Below are positions 25,333 to 34,709 of a stretch of 34,844 nt of DNA, piece after piece (within the stretch, counting starts at the first letter, position 1; each line of letters opens with the position of its first letter). Origin of the DNA: Tardiphaga sp. (GTDB taxonomy: Bacteria; Pseudomonadota; Alphaproteobacteria; Rhizobiales; Xanthobacteraceae); assembly GCF_028290495.1 (NCBI RefSeq), contig NZ_JAQGJT010000154.1, positions 1 to 34,844 of the forward strand, given 5' to 3'. A model generated the notes under the pieces. That model worked only from the letters and a program-made list of their open reading frames with translations, ran no database searches and was not told the DNA's origin. Made by a program: the position numbers and the translations under genes.

Positions 25333-26730
25333 GTGCAGACAACCCACCAACTGAAAGAAAACGCCAAATTGATAGCTGACCTTGTTGAAAACATCATCTC
25401 TCCGGAAATTGCCGAGATTAATGAAAAACACGCTTTGGCGATGTGGGGGAGCAAGGCAGTCATCATTATCGATGACCCCAAAAGGCCGATTCAAATTCGT
25501 TCGCTTGATGCGCATAAGGCATGGTTCTGCAATCGAAAGACCCAAATTACTGATGCTGCAGGAAATACCAAGTTGGTCCCATTAGGAGCTGCTTGGATAT
25601 CCCATCCGCAACGACGCCAGTATGAGGGAATTGAATTCTTTCCAAATCCAGATGGCCATCCGAGTCGACCCAACTATTTTAACCTATGGCGCGGCTTCTC
25701 TGTAGCTCCATCGAGTGTCGGTTCGTATCACGTTTTTAAGGACCATCTGCTCAAGAATATCTGCAACGGGGACACGAAACTATATGCTTATGTGTTTGGC
25801 TGGTTTGCTCAAATCGTTCAACAACCTCGACAGAAGGCCGGAACAGCTCTTGTTCTGCGAGGAAGGATGGGAACGGGGAAAAGTAAGCTCGGCGAGGTCT
25901 TCGGATCTCTCATCAACGACCATTACATTCAAGTTGATGACGCTAGGTATGTAACAGGACAATTCAACGTGCACATGTCGGACAAACTTCTAATGCAACC
26001 CGACGAAGCTGTATGGGCCGGCGACAAGTCGGCCGAGGGGCGGCTGAAGGGTCTTATTACATCAGAATATCAGATGATCGAGGCGAAGGGCGGCGAACCA
26101 ATTCGAATGCCCAACTACATGCGCATCGTTATGACCTCAAACGAGGGTTGGGTTGTTCCTGCTGGCGTGGACGAACGACGATTTTGTGTCCTCGACGTAC
26201 ACCCTCGTTGCGCTGAGAATCACGAATATTTTGCAGAGATGCAGGACCAGCTGGATAGTGGCGGCCGGGAGCGCCTGCTTCATGACTTGCTAAGCTTCGA
26301 TCTGAAGACTGTGAACTTTCGCAGCATTCCAAAAACGAAGGCGTTGCTTGATCAGAAAATCCGGTCGCTCGATTCAGTCGACAGCTATTGGTACGGTCGC
26401 CTCTGTGAAGGTCTGACTACGACCGACGGCGACGGCTGGCACCGCCAGATTCCAACTGCGGTGCTGTTCGACGATTATGTCAAGTCTTCAATGCAGATTG
26501 GAGAACGTCGGCGTCAAAGCAATTCCCATTTTGGCGAACGAATTCTTAGGCTAGGAGCAGAAAAGAGGAGGCCATCTGCACGAAGCGAGTGCGGCGCGGT
26601 CGCACGACCATATCAATATTCGTTCCCAAGTTTATCGGATGCGAGGGATCTGTTCGAGGAGGTTCTCGGTCAACCGATCGATTGGCTCACCACCGAGGAC
26701 GCAGATGCAGGCGATGAGATGCCCCACTAG
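25333..26730 (+). CDS. DUF5906-type phage/plasmid replicative helicase (SF3-like ATPase)
   Basis: The protein of about 465 residues has the layout of phage and plasmid primase-helicases of the DUF5906 family. It shows Walker A GRMGTGKS (about 177-184, Lys183), a Walker B-like LLMQPDEA (219-226), a sensor RIVMTSNEGW (Asn270), and an Arg-finger DERRF (282-283), followed by LKTV and linker regions. It should unwind DNA at the element's origin. No primase or zinc domain precedes the ATPase, so it is a short form. GTG 25333, with AGGAC upstream, is chosen; the ORF runs back to 25042 but would overlap the HTH gene. The base composition is clearly less GC-rich than the core genes. Confidence 0.75.
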   Translation: MQTTHQLKENAKLIADLVENIISPEIAEINEKHALAMWGSKAVIIIDDPKRPIQIRSLDAHKAWFCNRKTQITDAAGNTKLVPLGAAWISHPQRRQYEGIEFFPNPDGHPSRPNYFNLWRGFSVAPSSVGSYHVFKDHLLKNICNGDTKLYAYVFGWFAQIVQQPRQKAGTALVLRGRMGTGKSKLGEVFGSLINDHYIQVDDARYVTGQFNVHMSDKLLMQPDEAVWAGDKSAEGRLKGLITSEYQMIEAKGGEPIRMPNYMRIVMTSNEGWVVPAGVDERRFCVLDVHPRCAENHEYFAEMQDQLDSGGRERLLHDLLSFDLKTVNFRSIPKTKALLDQKIRSLDSVDSYWYGRLCEGLTTTDGDGWHRQIPTAVLFDDYVKSSMQIGERRRQSNSHFGERILRLGAEKRRPSARSECGAVARPYQYSFPSLSDARDLFEEVLGQPIDWLTTEDADAGDEMPH

Positions 26731-27060
26731 ACATGTCGAGGATATATTCGGTCCAGGCTGTCGGACCAGTCTTGGCATACGGTGAGTAGGGCCTACGAGT
26801 AAGAGTGTAACAATGTACTACACCCTATAATGTTCTTAGGAAGGTAGGACTGATTGGACGAGGCCGCTCCCACAAGGCGGCAAACTCGTCCAATCAGTAT
26901 TCAAAGTCGATAATAGAATGGAATCTTCAGACTTTGACCACCTACGTTCGCGTCAAACACGCTGGTCCTAAAATCAGGGCGGGTCCTTTTGAGGCCCCCC
27001 CGCCCCTACGGGGCCAACTGCCCCGAGTTTTCGCTAGCCTCAAGAAATAGACGCTGACCT
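26731..27060. other. Non-coding stem-loop cluster after the helicase gene
   Basis: No gene is seen in this stretch. It contains a perfect 14-base inverted repeat (ACTGATTGGACGAG, 26849-26862, pairing with 26885-26898), with an inner GCCGC/GCGGC extension and a 9-base loop. Next is an 8-base inverted repeat, TCAAAGTC/GACTTTGA (26901-26908/26930-26937), then GGGCGGG/CCCGCCC (26977-26983/26999-27005), overlapping GCCCC/GGGGC. It could be an origin for the helicase upstream, a structured RNA, or a terminator array. No T-tract follows the large hairpin. Confidence 0.5.
26849..26898. repeat. Perfect 14-bp inverted repeat (large hairpin)
   Basis: The arms are identical in reverse complement over 14 bases, and a second inner stem of 5 bp follows after a 3-base bulge on one side. 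This is the strongest hairpin noticed in the window. It lies 118 bases after the helicase stop. See the surrounding non-coding region for context. Confidence 0.8.
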
Positions 27061-27061
27061 G

Positions 27062-28055
27062 TCAGACCTGACATCCTGTCATGGGGGGGGTAGCGCACTG
27101 TTCAACCGGCATGATGGTCGACATTGCAGACCGGGATGATGGTCGACAGTTTCTGTGCTGGCAATCCGGTTTATCGCGCGGACGATCGCGGGGCGGGCCG
27201 AAGCGCTGGAAGCCGTTGAGCCGGTCGATCGCCAACGAGCTCGCCGACCAGCGCTTCGCTGACGAACACACACTCTCCTTTCCATATGATCGCCGCTGCT
27301 GCGTACACGGCGCACCTGATGGTCTGCGTCGTATCAGGGATTCTCAAGGCGCTCCGACAGGGCCCGCGACGAGGGCCTGTAAAGATCGTCCGGTGGACGT
27401 CGCCGATCGCCTTGTACGGACGCTCGATGTTGTAATGCCGGCGGAAGGCATCTAAGCGTGCCTGCTGCTCGGCAGCGTCGGCCGCCGGCGGCAGCGACTT
27501 CTACCGCTTCAGGGTGCGGTGCATCCACTCATGGCGGCCGTTCGCCAGCGGCGAGGCCGGGTGGACGAAGTACGGTTCGATGCCCAGCCTGAGCCACTAG
27601 GCTGACATTCGCGTCAGTGCGCCGGCGCCGCTGGCGCCGAACGGTGCACCATTGTCGCAGCTGATCGCGGCCGGCAGTTGCGGAACGCCACCGCCAACGC
27701 CAGGCGCGCGCCGTCGATTGTCGCCGGAACAATCTGCATGCAAAGCAGATAACGGTTCCGGCGGAGCGGATAGCGTCAATGGATCGATGCGGGCGCCATT
27801 GGCGGTACGGAATCAGCCCTTGAAGTCGGTGGCCCATTCGTCGTTCGGCGCAACCACCGCCGCGAATGGCTGTGCTGACCCAGCGGACGGCGCCGGCACC
27901 TCATTGACGCGAACAGCCCGGCCTGCTTCAGCAGATCGCCGATCGTGAACGCCGCCGACCAACGCTGTCGGGGTGATGCCGCTCCAACAGCGCCGGCAGC
28001 TTGCGCGGCCCCATATGCCGAAACTGCCACCGAAGCGCTAGGTCGTGGAGGCCAG
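27062..28055 (-). pseudogene. IS481-like transposase remnant (integrase core, multiple frameshifts)
   Basis: Reading the minus strand and changing frames recovers a DDE integrase-core transposase. It runs through FRHMGPRKLPALLERHHPDS (about 28030), TIGDLLKQAGL, APNDEWATDFKG followed by a TGA where Trp is expected (first Asp), CDNGAPFGASGAGALTRM (second Asp, about 27650), HPASPLANGRHEWMHRTLK (Glu, about 27540), then RRHYNIERPYKAIGDVH and EALVGELVAIDRLNGFQRFG near the end. The N-terminal HTH part is missing and there are stops and frameshifts throughout, so it cannot be functional. Its 5' side abuts the IS4-like remnant, suggesting one element landed in or next to the other. Confidence 0.75.
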
Positions 28056-28850
28056 GGCCAACTTGATCCGTCTTCGGGCATGATGCGAGCGCGGCGCATC
28101 GGGAAGGCTAGATTTGAATGACCATGGCTGACCAGCCTGACCTCAGCGGCTTCGATCACGGTGAAGCCGGCACCGACGACTTCTCCCGTATAATCCGGCT
28201 TTTGCGCGGAAGTGCGCATTCTTCTTCATACGGTTTGATAGGATGCATTGGCGTCGTTGAGCCTCGTCCACCAAGCATAGCTGCAATCGGCCTTGCTAAA
28301 CACGTAGGTGGCGCCGACCCCGATCGAGATCTGCCGAGCCAGCATCCCGTCATTGACGACAGAGGTAAGACCTCGAGCCGGCGCGAACGTCGGTTGCGGG
28401 ATCGTAAATTACATGGAGCTTGCGACCGTGGGTGCGGCCGTTCCGGTACACCAAGCGACAAGCTGATCGAGCGGGATGGCGTCGAATCGATCAGCCGTAG
28501 CATCTGCGCGCCCTCCCGCTTTCAGCGTGCGATCGGCCGTTCCTGACAGCCGCGCGTCTCGGCGAAGATCACGACCGGCCGGCGCACACCGGCATTGGCG
28601 AGCGCTGAGAGCGCCACTTGCCGACACCGAGATGACAATGATGATGCGCGTGCGCATTCCAAACCGCCTCCAGTGCGCGCAGGCTGTCGATGACGGCTAG
28701 CTGCGCGAACACCAGCGTCGCCATGAGATCCCAGCTCTTGAACGCCTCGTCGTAGGCATCGCCGTTATGCCGCGACACCGTGGCCGCTAGTTGCACCTTT
28801 GAGATCGGCTTTCGTAGCCAACCAAAAAAATCTACCACTGTAACATATGC
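28056..28850 (-). pseudogene. IS4-like (DDE) transposase remnant
   Basis: The minus strand carries pieces in different frames, in order: SRHNGDAYDEAFKSWDLMA (about 28790-28730), VFAQLAVIDSLRALEAVWNAH, DRTLKAGG and AMLRLIDSTP-like (first catalytic Asp region, about 28500), RTHGRKLHVIYDPATDV (about 28440-28385), GATYVF-like, and GFTVIEAAEVRLVS followed by LAFPMRRARI (about 28160-28090). This order is that of IS4-type transposases. Several stops and frameshifts make it dead. It joins the IS481-like remnant at about 28055. Confidence 0.65.
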
Positions 28851-29520
28851 CCGGCCCCTTGTGGCTCGACAACCAGAAGTACAGCGCTTCTCGCTGGAAG
28901 ACCCGGGCATGTACCGCGTCATAGCGAATCACTGCCCGGACAGCCGAGCAATTGCGCGGAAACACTGCGTGCGGACCTGATACGAGATGCAGCGAATCTA
29001 AGATTTGGGTCTTGCATGATGCCCGTGCATACTTCGCATTTAATCTTCGATCTAATTTTTTTCCGACAAGGTTTGCCACCAAACGCCCTTCGTGACTTAT
29101 CGAATCCCTTATGAAAAACACCTCCGACTGGGAGCCCGATCGCCTCCCAATTAAAACCAGCCGGACCATTCGCAACACGCTCGTGAAAAAACGTTACAAT
29201 TTGTCATCACTGATTTCGATCTTCCTTCCCTTTTTAACCCGAAGCTTCGAGATATCTTCATCACACGAAGCATGCCAATGCTCCATGGAAAGTCGGAATC
29301 GATCGAAACCTAAGCGGACGTCCTTGGGTCCGCCTGATAAGATTGCTCAAGTCTCACGCCATAGTAGTGAGCGCCGATACTGCCCCCTAAGACACTTTTT
29401 CGGATTTTTTCACGCCTATAGCGGTCAACGGCGGCTATACAACAAGCGACATCAGATATACTTATTACCTGACGACGACTGTTATAATTGCAATCATTTT
29501 CGACTAGCGGGGTTACATTG
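28851..29520. other. Gene-poor region, no credible coding sequence
   Basis: About 670 bases with only short ORFs of no recognisable character on either strand. Base composition is more AT-rich than the core genome. I see no RNA gene, no strong repeat and no clear IS end. It presumably contains the promoter of the beta-helix protein gene and debris from the transposon remnants. Confidence 0.4.
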
Positions 29521-31743
29521 GTGTCATCTGGAAAAACAATTGTCGCCAATAAGAAGACCGCGGCAAACCGTGCAGCGCGAGCGAAGAAAAATAATAGGGC
29601 GATATCCGCTAATAGCACCGCTGCCAAACTTACTACGGTTGCACCGACGATCTTGTCGAGCCGCGCATCTCTTTCCGCTTCATCGCCAGCGCCCGAATCC
29701 GCTTATGTCACGGAAGTGTTCGCCAGTTATATCTATGATGCAGCGTCGGTCGCGACTCCTAACGCATGGACAATCCTATCCTCGGTCGACGGCGGCGCTT
29801 ACGTACTCGCACAGTCCGATCTAACTTTACCTATTCTGGGCGGGGGATCTGACGACTGGCCAAACTTTGCCGCCGCCAACGTGGCTTGCGCCGCAACTGG
29901 CATCATTCTTAGGTTTGGACCCGGGCAGTACCAAGCGAAAAGCAGACAGACAGTGGCATCGCGCTGCCACATCGTATTGAACCCGCTCACCGAAATCCAA
30001 GCAGCAATCAGTCCAAACGATGACAATCGAGACAGCGTCTTCACCGCTTACGCTACGACCCTGGCATTCGACGCACTAGCGGCCGGGACCAACATCGGCG
30101 ATGATACCGTTCAAATATCCGGCGGCCTCGTTTTGACAGTCGGCGACTTCATAGTTCTCCACTCGAAGCAGTTTCGCGTCGGCCTATATCAGATTCTGGC
30201 ATGGGACGCCGCGACAAAAATAGCCAGTCTTGATCGCCCTCTGCGCATGGCTTATGGAAGCGCGACCGGAACCCTTTCTTTCCCGGCCGGATCACCCGTG
30301 TGGAAAGTCGACCCGCCACAAAATGTAATCATAGAATGCAATGGTGCTCGTGTTTACGGGGCCTGCAATCGTTTCTTTGAAATCTATATCGGCTGGCGTT
30401 GCAATGTCATGGGACCGATTCATTGTGGAGATGGCACTAGCATTACTGCAACAGAACGAATCATATCGTTCGACGAGGCGTGCTACGATTGTCACGGTTC
30501 ATACATTTCAGGAGACGGCGCAAACCTGACAACGCTAGGGCTTAGCTTCGAAAGCACGGAAGCTTGTTCATTTTTGTATTGTGACATGCGGCGAATTTTG
30601 AACGCTGGGACCATCTTCCAAGATGCGATAGATTCCGTTTCTATTGAAGGGCATTGCCACAGTGGCGCGGGTGCCGGCGTTGCTTTTACTGCAGCCTCTG
30701 CCGGAGCCGAACCTGACAGCGGCACCGTTTGGGGATCAAACGGGTGCAGCGTAGTCGGCGGTAGCTACAGCGGAAACCATATTGGGGTCCATTTCCAGTG
30801 CGGATCTTCATGGTGCACTATCGACGGGAGCACTGCGATTGTTGGAAACACAACGGGAATTCACGACGAACTCGGGAATTACAATTCTGCTGGCAGCGGT
30901 GTGTATCTTCGAAAGAATTTCAACGGGATATATCTTGATGCCACATCGGTAGGCTTCGTTTCGGAAGCACGGATATCCAATAACAGCAATGGATTGCAGG
31001 TCATCTCCGGGGCGTTAGGCGCCGTCGTCGATCCTCTGCCCTTTTCTAACACTGTGGATGTCATAGGCAATCAGGATCGCGTTGCTGCCGCCCTAGGCAC
31101 TGGACGCATCTTGATCCCCAGCGGTGTGCGAGTTACAGACACAACTGCTTCGATAGACCAAATCACGGGTGCTGTGGTTATCAGCGGCGGCCTCGGAGTG
31201 GTCGGCGCTAGCCATCTGACCGGACTGGTATCGCACGGTCAAGTATCCGCTATCGTTCCCGATGGAGGCTACCCGCTTCTTTTGAGTGGATCAACAAAAG
31301 CCTTGCGCGTGACGACTGACGCTGCGAGCACGACCCTTTCCGGAACAGACAGTAGTGGCTCCGTGAGCTATCAGCCTCTCAATGTTAATGGCTCCACTGT
31401 CGGCTTTCAAACTGCAGGCGCCGTTAGAGCAACCCTTACAAGCACATCCTGGGCCATTTCTATAACCACCGCCTCAATCTCACCAACGACTGGCGCGCAG
31501 ACAGTTGCCGGCGGTTTGGGCGTCGGCGGAGCTGTAAACGTGGGGGCCTATGTGAGGCCAGGCTCTTATACCGTCGCGTCGCTTCCGACAGGCGCTATTG
31601 GCGCAACTGTTTGGTGCACGAATTGTTGCGTATTTAACGGAACTGGCAGCCAAGAGGCTACGGGAGTAGGGACCGGAGGGCTTGTTACTTATAATGGAAC
31701 GGCATGGAAAATTGCCGGTACGAATGTGACCGCCGTGGCCTGA
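29521..31743 (+). CDS. Large parallel beta-helix protein (pectate-lyase/tailspike fold)
   Basis: The protein of about 740 residues has a basic, Ala/Lys-rich N-terminus and no signal peptide. From about residue 105 it follows the pectate-lyase-superfamily pattern (GGGSDDWPNFAAANVACA, ILRFGPGQYQAKS, then many short turns rich in Gly, Asn and Ser), as in phage tailspikes and glycan-active beta-helix proteins. Near the C-terminus two similar segments recur: TASIDQITGAVVISGGLGVV and TASISPTTGAQTVAGGLGVG (about 31145 and 31470). The end has a Cys-rich loop (GATVWCTNCCVFNGTG) and a VTYNGTAWKIAGTNV tail common in such proteins. The ORF opens with TTG 29488; GTG 29521 is preferred. Enzymatic role and target are unknown: prophage tail fibre or surface-glycan enzyme are both possible. 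Confidence 0.75.
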   Translation: MSSGKTIVANKKTAANRAARAKKNNRAISANSTAAKLTTVAPTILSSRASLSASSPAPESAYVTEVFASYIYDAASVATPNAWTILSSVDGGAYVLAQSDLTLPILGGGSDDWPNFAAANVACAATGIILRFGPGQYQAKSRQTVASRCHIVLNPLTEIQAAISPNDDNRDSVFTAYATTLAFDALAAGTNIGDDTVQISGGLVLTVGDFIVLHSKQFRVGLYQILAWDAATKIASLDRPLRMAYGSATGTLSFPAGSPVWKVDPPQNVIIECNGARVYGACNRFFEIYIGWRCNVMGPIHCGDGTSITATERIISFDEACYDCHGSYISGDGANLTTLGLSFESTEACSFLYCDMRRILNAGTIFQDAIDSVSIEGHCHSGAGAGVAFTAASAGAEPDSGTVWGSNGCSVVGGSYSGNHIGVHFQCGSSWCTIDGSTAIVGNTTGIHDELGNYNSAGSGVYLRKNFNGIYLDATSVGFVSEARISNNSNGLQVISGALGAVVDPLPFSNTVDVIGNQDRVAAALGTGRILIPSGVRVTDTTASIDQITGAVVISGGLGVVGASHLTGLVSHGQVSAIVPDGGYPLLLSGSTKALRVTTDAASTTLSGTDSSGSVSYQPLNVNGSTVGFQTAGAVRATLTSTSWAISITTASISPTTGAQTVAGGLGVGGAVNVGAYVRPGSYTVASLPTGAIGATVWCTNCCVFNGTGSQEATGVGTGGLVTYNGTAWKIAGTNVTAVA

Positions 31744-32110
31744 GAACGAGCACAAAGTTGTGAAGTAAGAAGGCTTCGAGAGTGTTTCCGACTATATCAA
31801 TCCGATGCCCGCGCCTTTCATTGGGAATGATAGATGCTGACCACAAGTCCAAGCGCATTACGTAGATACAATTGTAGCGCCCGTCATGATGCATGGTCGT
31901 GAATGCTGTCAGAGAAAAGCTATGGCCGCGGCAATAGTGATTTCACTGGATGACCTATCCGGCAGATAATCACGCCATAGCTGCGTAAACGGCTGCAAGT
32001 GTCGCGTTCCGAACACTATCGTGTTTTTTCGGTAACACGGCGCCCCACAGGGTCTCCCTGTCCTCGCGGTGATATGTTCCTGTGTAGTTTGTACGTTTCG
32101 GAGAAAATGA
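31744..32110. other. Intergenic region, no gene seen
   Basis: No ORF with coding features, RNA gene or strong repeat is seen between the beta-helix protein and the broken methyltransferase. A GGAGA ribosome site for the latter lies at its right end. Confidence 0.4.
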
Positions 32111-32901
32111 GTGCGATCAAAAGCCGAAGTCGCCGACCACTGGGAGCGTCAGTCTTGCGGGGCTGGTGCAGCGGTATCGGAAAAGTATAGCCGCAGCTAC
32201 TTCGATGAGATCGAGTCTTCAGGTACCGGGTTGAGCCGGAAATCTTTTCGTTCGCTCAATTCACTCGGCATGCGGGTCAACAGGTGTTGGAAGTCGGCGT
32301 TGGTGCCGGTGCAGACTTTTTGCAATGGGTTCGTGCAGGAGTTTACGCACATGGCATCGACTTGACTAATGAAGCGATTTTGAACGTTCAAAAGCGCCTC
32401 CTCGTTTATGGCTTGGCCGCTGCAGATTTGTGCATCGGCGACAGCGAATTGCCCTCCCCAGACAACACTTTTGATTTGGTTTACTCGTGGGGTGTCATAC
32501 ATCATGCGCCCGATACAAAGCAGTCCCTGCGCGAGATCGCTCGCGTATTGCGGCCGGGCGGCATTGCCAAAGTTATGGTCTACAACCGTCATTCTCTCCA
32601 AGCGCTTTATTGTCGGCTTCGCTATGCACTACTCCGAGGGCGACCGTGGCAGTCGATTTCGCATGTTCTCTATTTCCACATGGAGAGCGTCGGGACAAAA
32701 GCGTATACGCGCACGGAATTCGTTGTCATGGCGAGCGAGTGCGGATTTACAATTGACGAGATCGATACTGCGGCCTCGCCCTTTTACGATCTACTTGAGC
32801 GTTACGCTCTTCCGACGCGCATCGGCGCAAAAATCCTCGCCTGCATACTCGGGCGCAATAAATGCGGCTGGTTCCTCGGCGCCGTGATGACTAAGCCTTA
32901 A
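32111..32901 (+). pseudogene. SAM-dependent methyltransferase broken by one frameshift
   Basis: A class I methyltransferase is encoded in two frames. GTG 32111, with GGAGA upstream, gives VRSKAEVADHWERQSCGAG ... SYFDEIE. At about 32215-32221 the frame must shift by one base, and the sequence continues RYRVEPEIFSFAQFTRHAGQ, then VLEVGVGAGADFLQWV (SAM motif I), HGIDLT (motif II), DLVYSWGVIHHAPDTKQSL (motif IV) and VLRPGGIAKVMVYN (motif V), ending in a 200-residue C-terminal part. A missing base in GAGTCTTCAGG explains it. An internal ATG at 32284 could give only the C-terminal part beginning inside motif I. Likely a sugar or small-molecule methyltransferase of a glycan locus; a sequencing error is possible. 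Confidence 0.7.
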
Positions 32902-33000
32902 CGTCACACGAGTGTCCCGAGTCAAGTTCGCCATAATAGATTCTGAAGAGAGTCGCATCGTTGTGCCATGGATATGTTGGCAGCAACCATGGAGTTTATG

Positions 33001-33690
33001 ATGGCCAGTCGGCAAATGGCGCGCCTGACACTGAGCGATGAGGAACGGTCCGAACTCAAGGCTCAGGCAGGACGGCGCAGGTGCGGCGTTTAGGGCACTG
33101 AGTGTTGGCCCGCGCCGAGGCGAGCAAGACCAGCCTGACTTGGCGCGCCAGCGCCTGGAAAGCGCACCGGGGTGACGTCGATCCCGTACGGGTGGTGTTT
33201 ATCGACGAGAACGGGGCCAAGACCAACATAACACGTTTGCGAGCTGGTCGCCCCGCGGCGTGAAGATGCTCGCGAAAGTTCCGCACGACCATTGGCAGAC
33301 GCTGACTTTCCCTTGCGACCCTGCGCCATGACTGCATCGATGCGCCTCTGCTGCTCGACGGGCCGATCAATGGTGACAGCTTCCTGACCTGGGTCAAGCA
33401 ACGCCGATTCTGACGCTGGTGCCGGGCGACGCCGTGATCATAGACAATCTGATCAGCTACAAGGGTCTCGCCATTCGTCGGGCGATCCGCGCCGCTGGTG
33501 CGCACCTGCCACCCTACAGTCCCAATCTCACCACGATCGAGCAGGTCTTCGCCAAGCTCAAGAAGCCCCTGCGCAAAGCGACCAAGCGCTTCATCGAGGC
33601 AACGTGGCGCGGAATTGGAATGCTTCTTCAAAACTTCCCGCCACACAAATGTGCCAGCTATCTCAGAAGCGACGAATACGCTTCAATAGA
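33001..33690 (+). pseudogene. IS630-family transposase remnant A
   Basis: The N-terminal fragment MASRQMARLTLSDEERSELK ends in a TAG after about 30 codons. The part that follows, in other frames, gives DVDPVRVVFIDENGAKTN (first Asp), a damaged middle, then PGDAVIIDNLISYKGLAIRR (second Asp, about 33420-33480), PPYSPNLTTIEQVFAKLK (Glu) and FPPHKCASYLRSDEYAS at the end. This is the DDE layout of IS630 transposases. The helix-turn-helix middle is deleted and several frameshifts are present, so it is non-functional. Confidence 0.7.
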
Positions 33691-33712
33691 TGGATTAGAC
33701 TCTAGTCTCCAG

Positions 33713-34480
33713 CATGCAACGTATCTGGCGCGCCTTCGGCGTGCAGCCGCACCGGATCGAGGTGTTCAAGCTCTCTGCCGATCCAGACTTCGTGGCCATG
33801 GCGCGCGACGTCGTGGGTCTGTATGTCTCGCCCCCCCCCCGAGCACGCTGTGTGTTGTGCGTCGATGAGAAATCGCAGATCCAGGCGCTTGATCGCAGCC
33901 AACCGATATTGCCAATGCGGGCCGGCCGGCGCGTCGCAGTCTCAACTATACCCGTCACGGCACCACTTCGTTGTTCGTGGCGCTCGACATTGCAACCGGC
34001 AAGATCACCGGCAAGTGCTATGGCCGCCAGCGCGCCGTCGGGTTCCGTAAGTTTCTCGACGAGATCGAGGCCACGGTGCCTCGCGATCTCGACGTCCACC
34101 TCGTGATGGACAATTACGCCACCTATCAGACACTGTTGATCCGCAACTGGCTTGCCAGACGATCGCGATCACATGTGCAACTGACGCCGACCGGTTCATC
34201 ATGGCTCAACTAGCTGGAGCGCTTCTTCGCCCTGCTGACCGACAAAATGATCCGGCGTGGCATCGATCGGAGCGTCGGCGCATTGCGCGCCGACATCAAA
34301 TCATTCATCGGCCACCACAATGCCGATACAGAGCCGCTCCGATGGACCAAATCGGCCGACGATACTCTCGCGTCTATCGAACGCTTTTGCCGATACAATA
34401 CGTCTCCCCAGCACGGCAAATGCCGTGACTTTCTAGTTCACGACAGTAGTAGCCCCCGCGAGAAATATGTTCGCCAAAAC
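33713..34480 (+). pseudogene. IS630-family transposase remnant B (different subfamily)
   Basis: Fragments in two frames read MQRIWRAFGVQPHRIEVFKL ... VLCVDEKSQIQALDRSQP (first Asp), a frame change near 33935, then TSLFVALDIATGKITGKC, VPRDLDVHLVMDNYATYQT (second Asp), TPTGSSWLN followed by TAG at 34210-34212 where Gln is expected, and LERFFALLTDKMIRRGIDRS (Glu). A run of ten C at 33831-33840 lies in the N-terminal part. It is a distinct IS630 subgroup from remnant A, which ends only about 20 bases before. At least one frameshift and one nonsense change make it inactive. Confidence 0.75.
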
Positions 34481-34520
34481 TAAAGAACTAAGTGACCCCA
34501 GCTGAAATCACCGCTAGGTT

Positions 34521-34709
34521 GTGCTAGCAGTACGCACGCATCTCGCTACACAATCATCTAAAAATTCTTTTAACGCTGTTAAGCCGCTTGCTGCAATGCA
34601 GGTCGCCATTGTCCATTCGACGGCAATATCGAATTTACCACGACTGCCCGGCTACACATGGATCGCGCAGTTCTCGGGGGTTCCGATTTTTTTTGCAATT
34701 TCCGGCTAT
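34521..34709 (+). pseudogene. Acyltransferase-3-like N-terminal fragment cut by an IS end
   Basis: From GTG 34521 the frame reads ...SFNAVKPLAAMQVAIVHSTA and YTWIAQFSGVPIFFAISGY, the first two membrane segments of acyltransferase-3 family membrane proteins (the catalytic His is in the IVHS segment). The frame ends at a TGA created exactly where the IS3-type end begins. A normal protein has about 350 residues, so the gene is interrupted. Such enzymes O-acylate surface polysaccharides, in keeping with a glycan locus. The exact start is uncertain. Confidence 0.6.

Noticed and set aside
26849..26898. Rho-independent terminator of the helicase gene
   Set aside because: The hairpin is strong but has no T-tract and stands 118 bases after the stop; left as an unassigned structure.
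27062..29100. CRISPR or tandem-repeat array in the gene-poor region
   Set aside because: No regularly spaced repeat was found; the apparent short ORFs resolve into transposase fragments.
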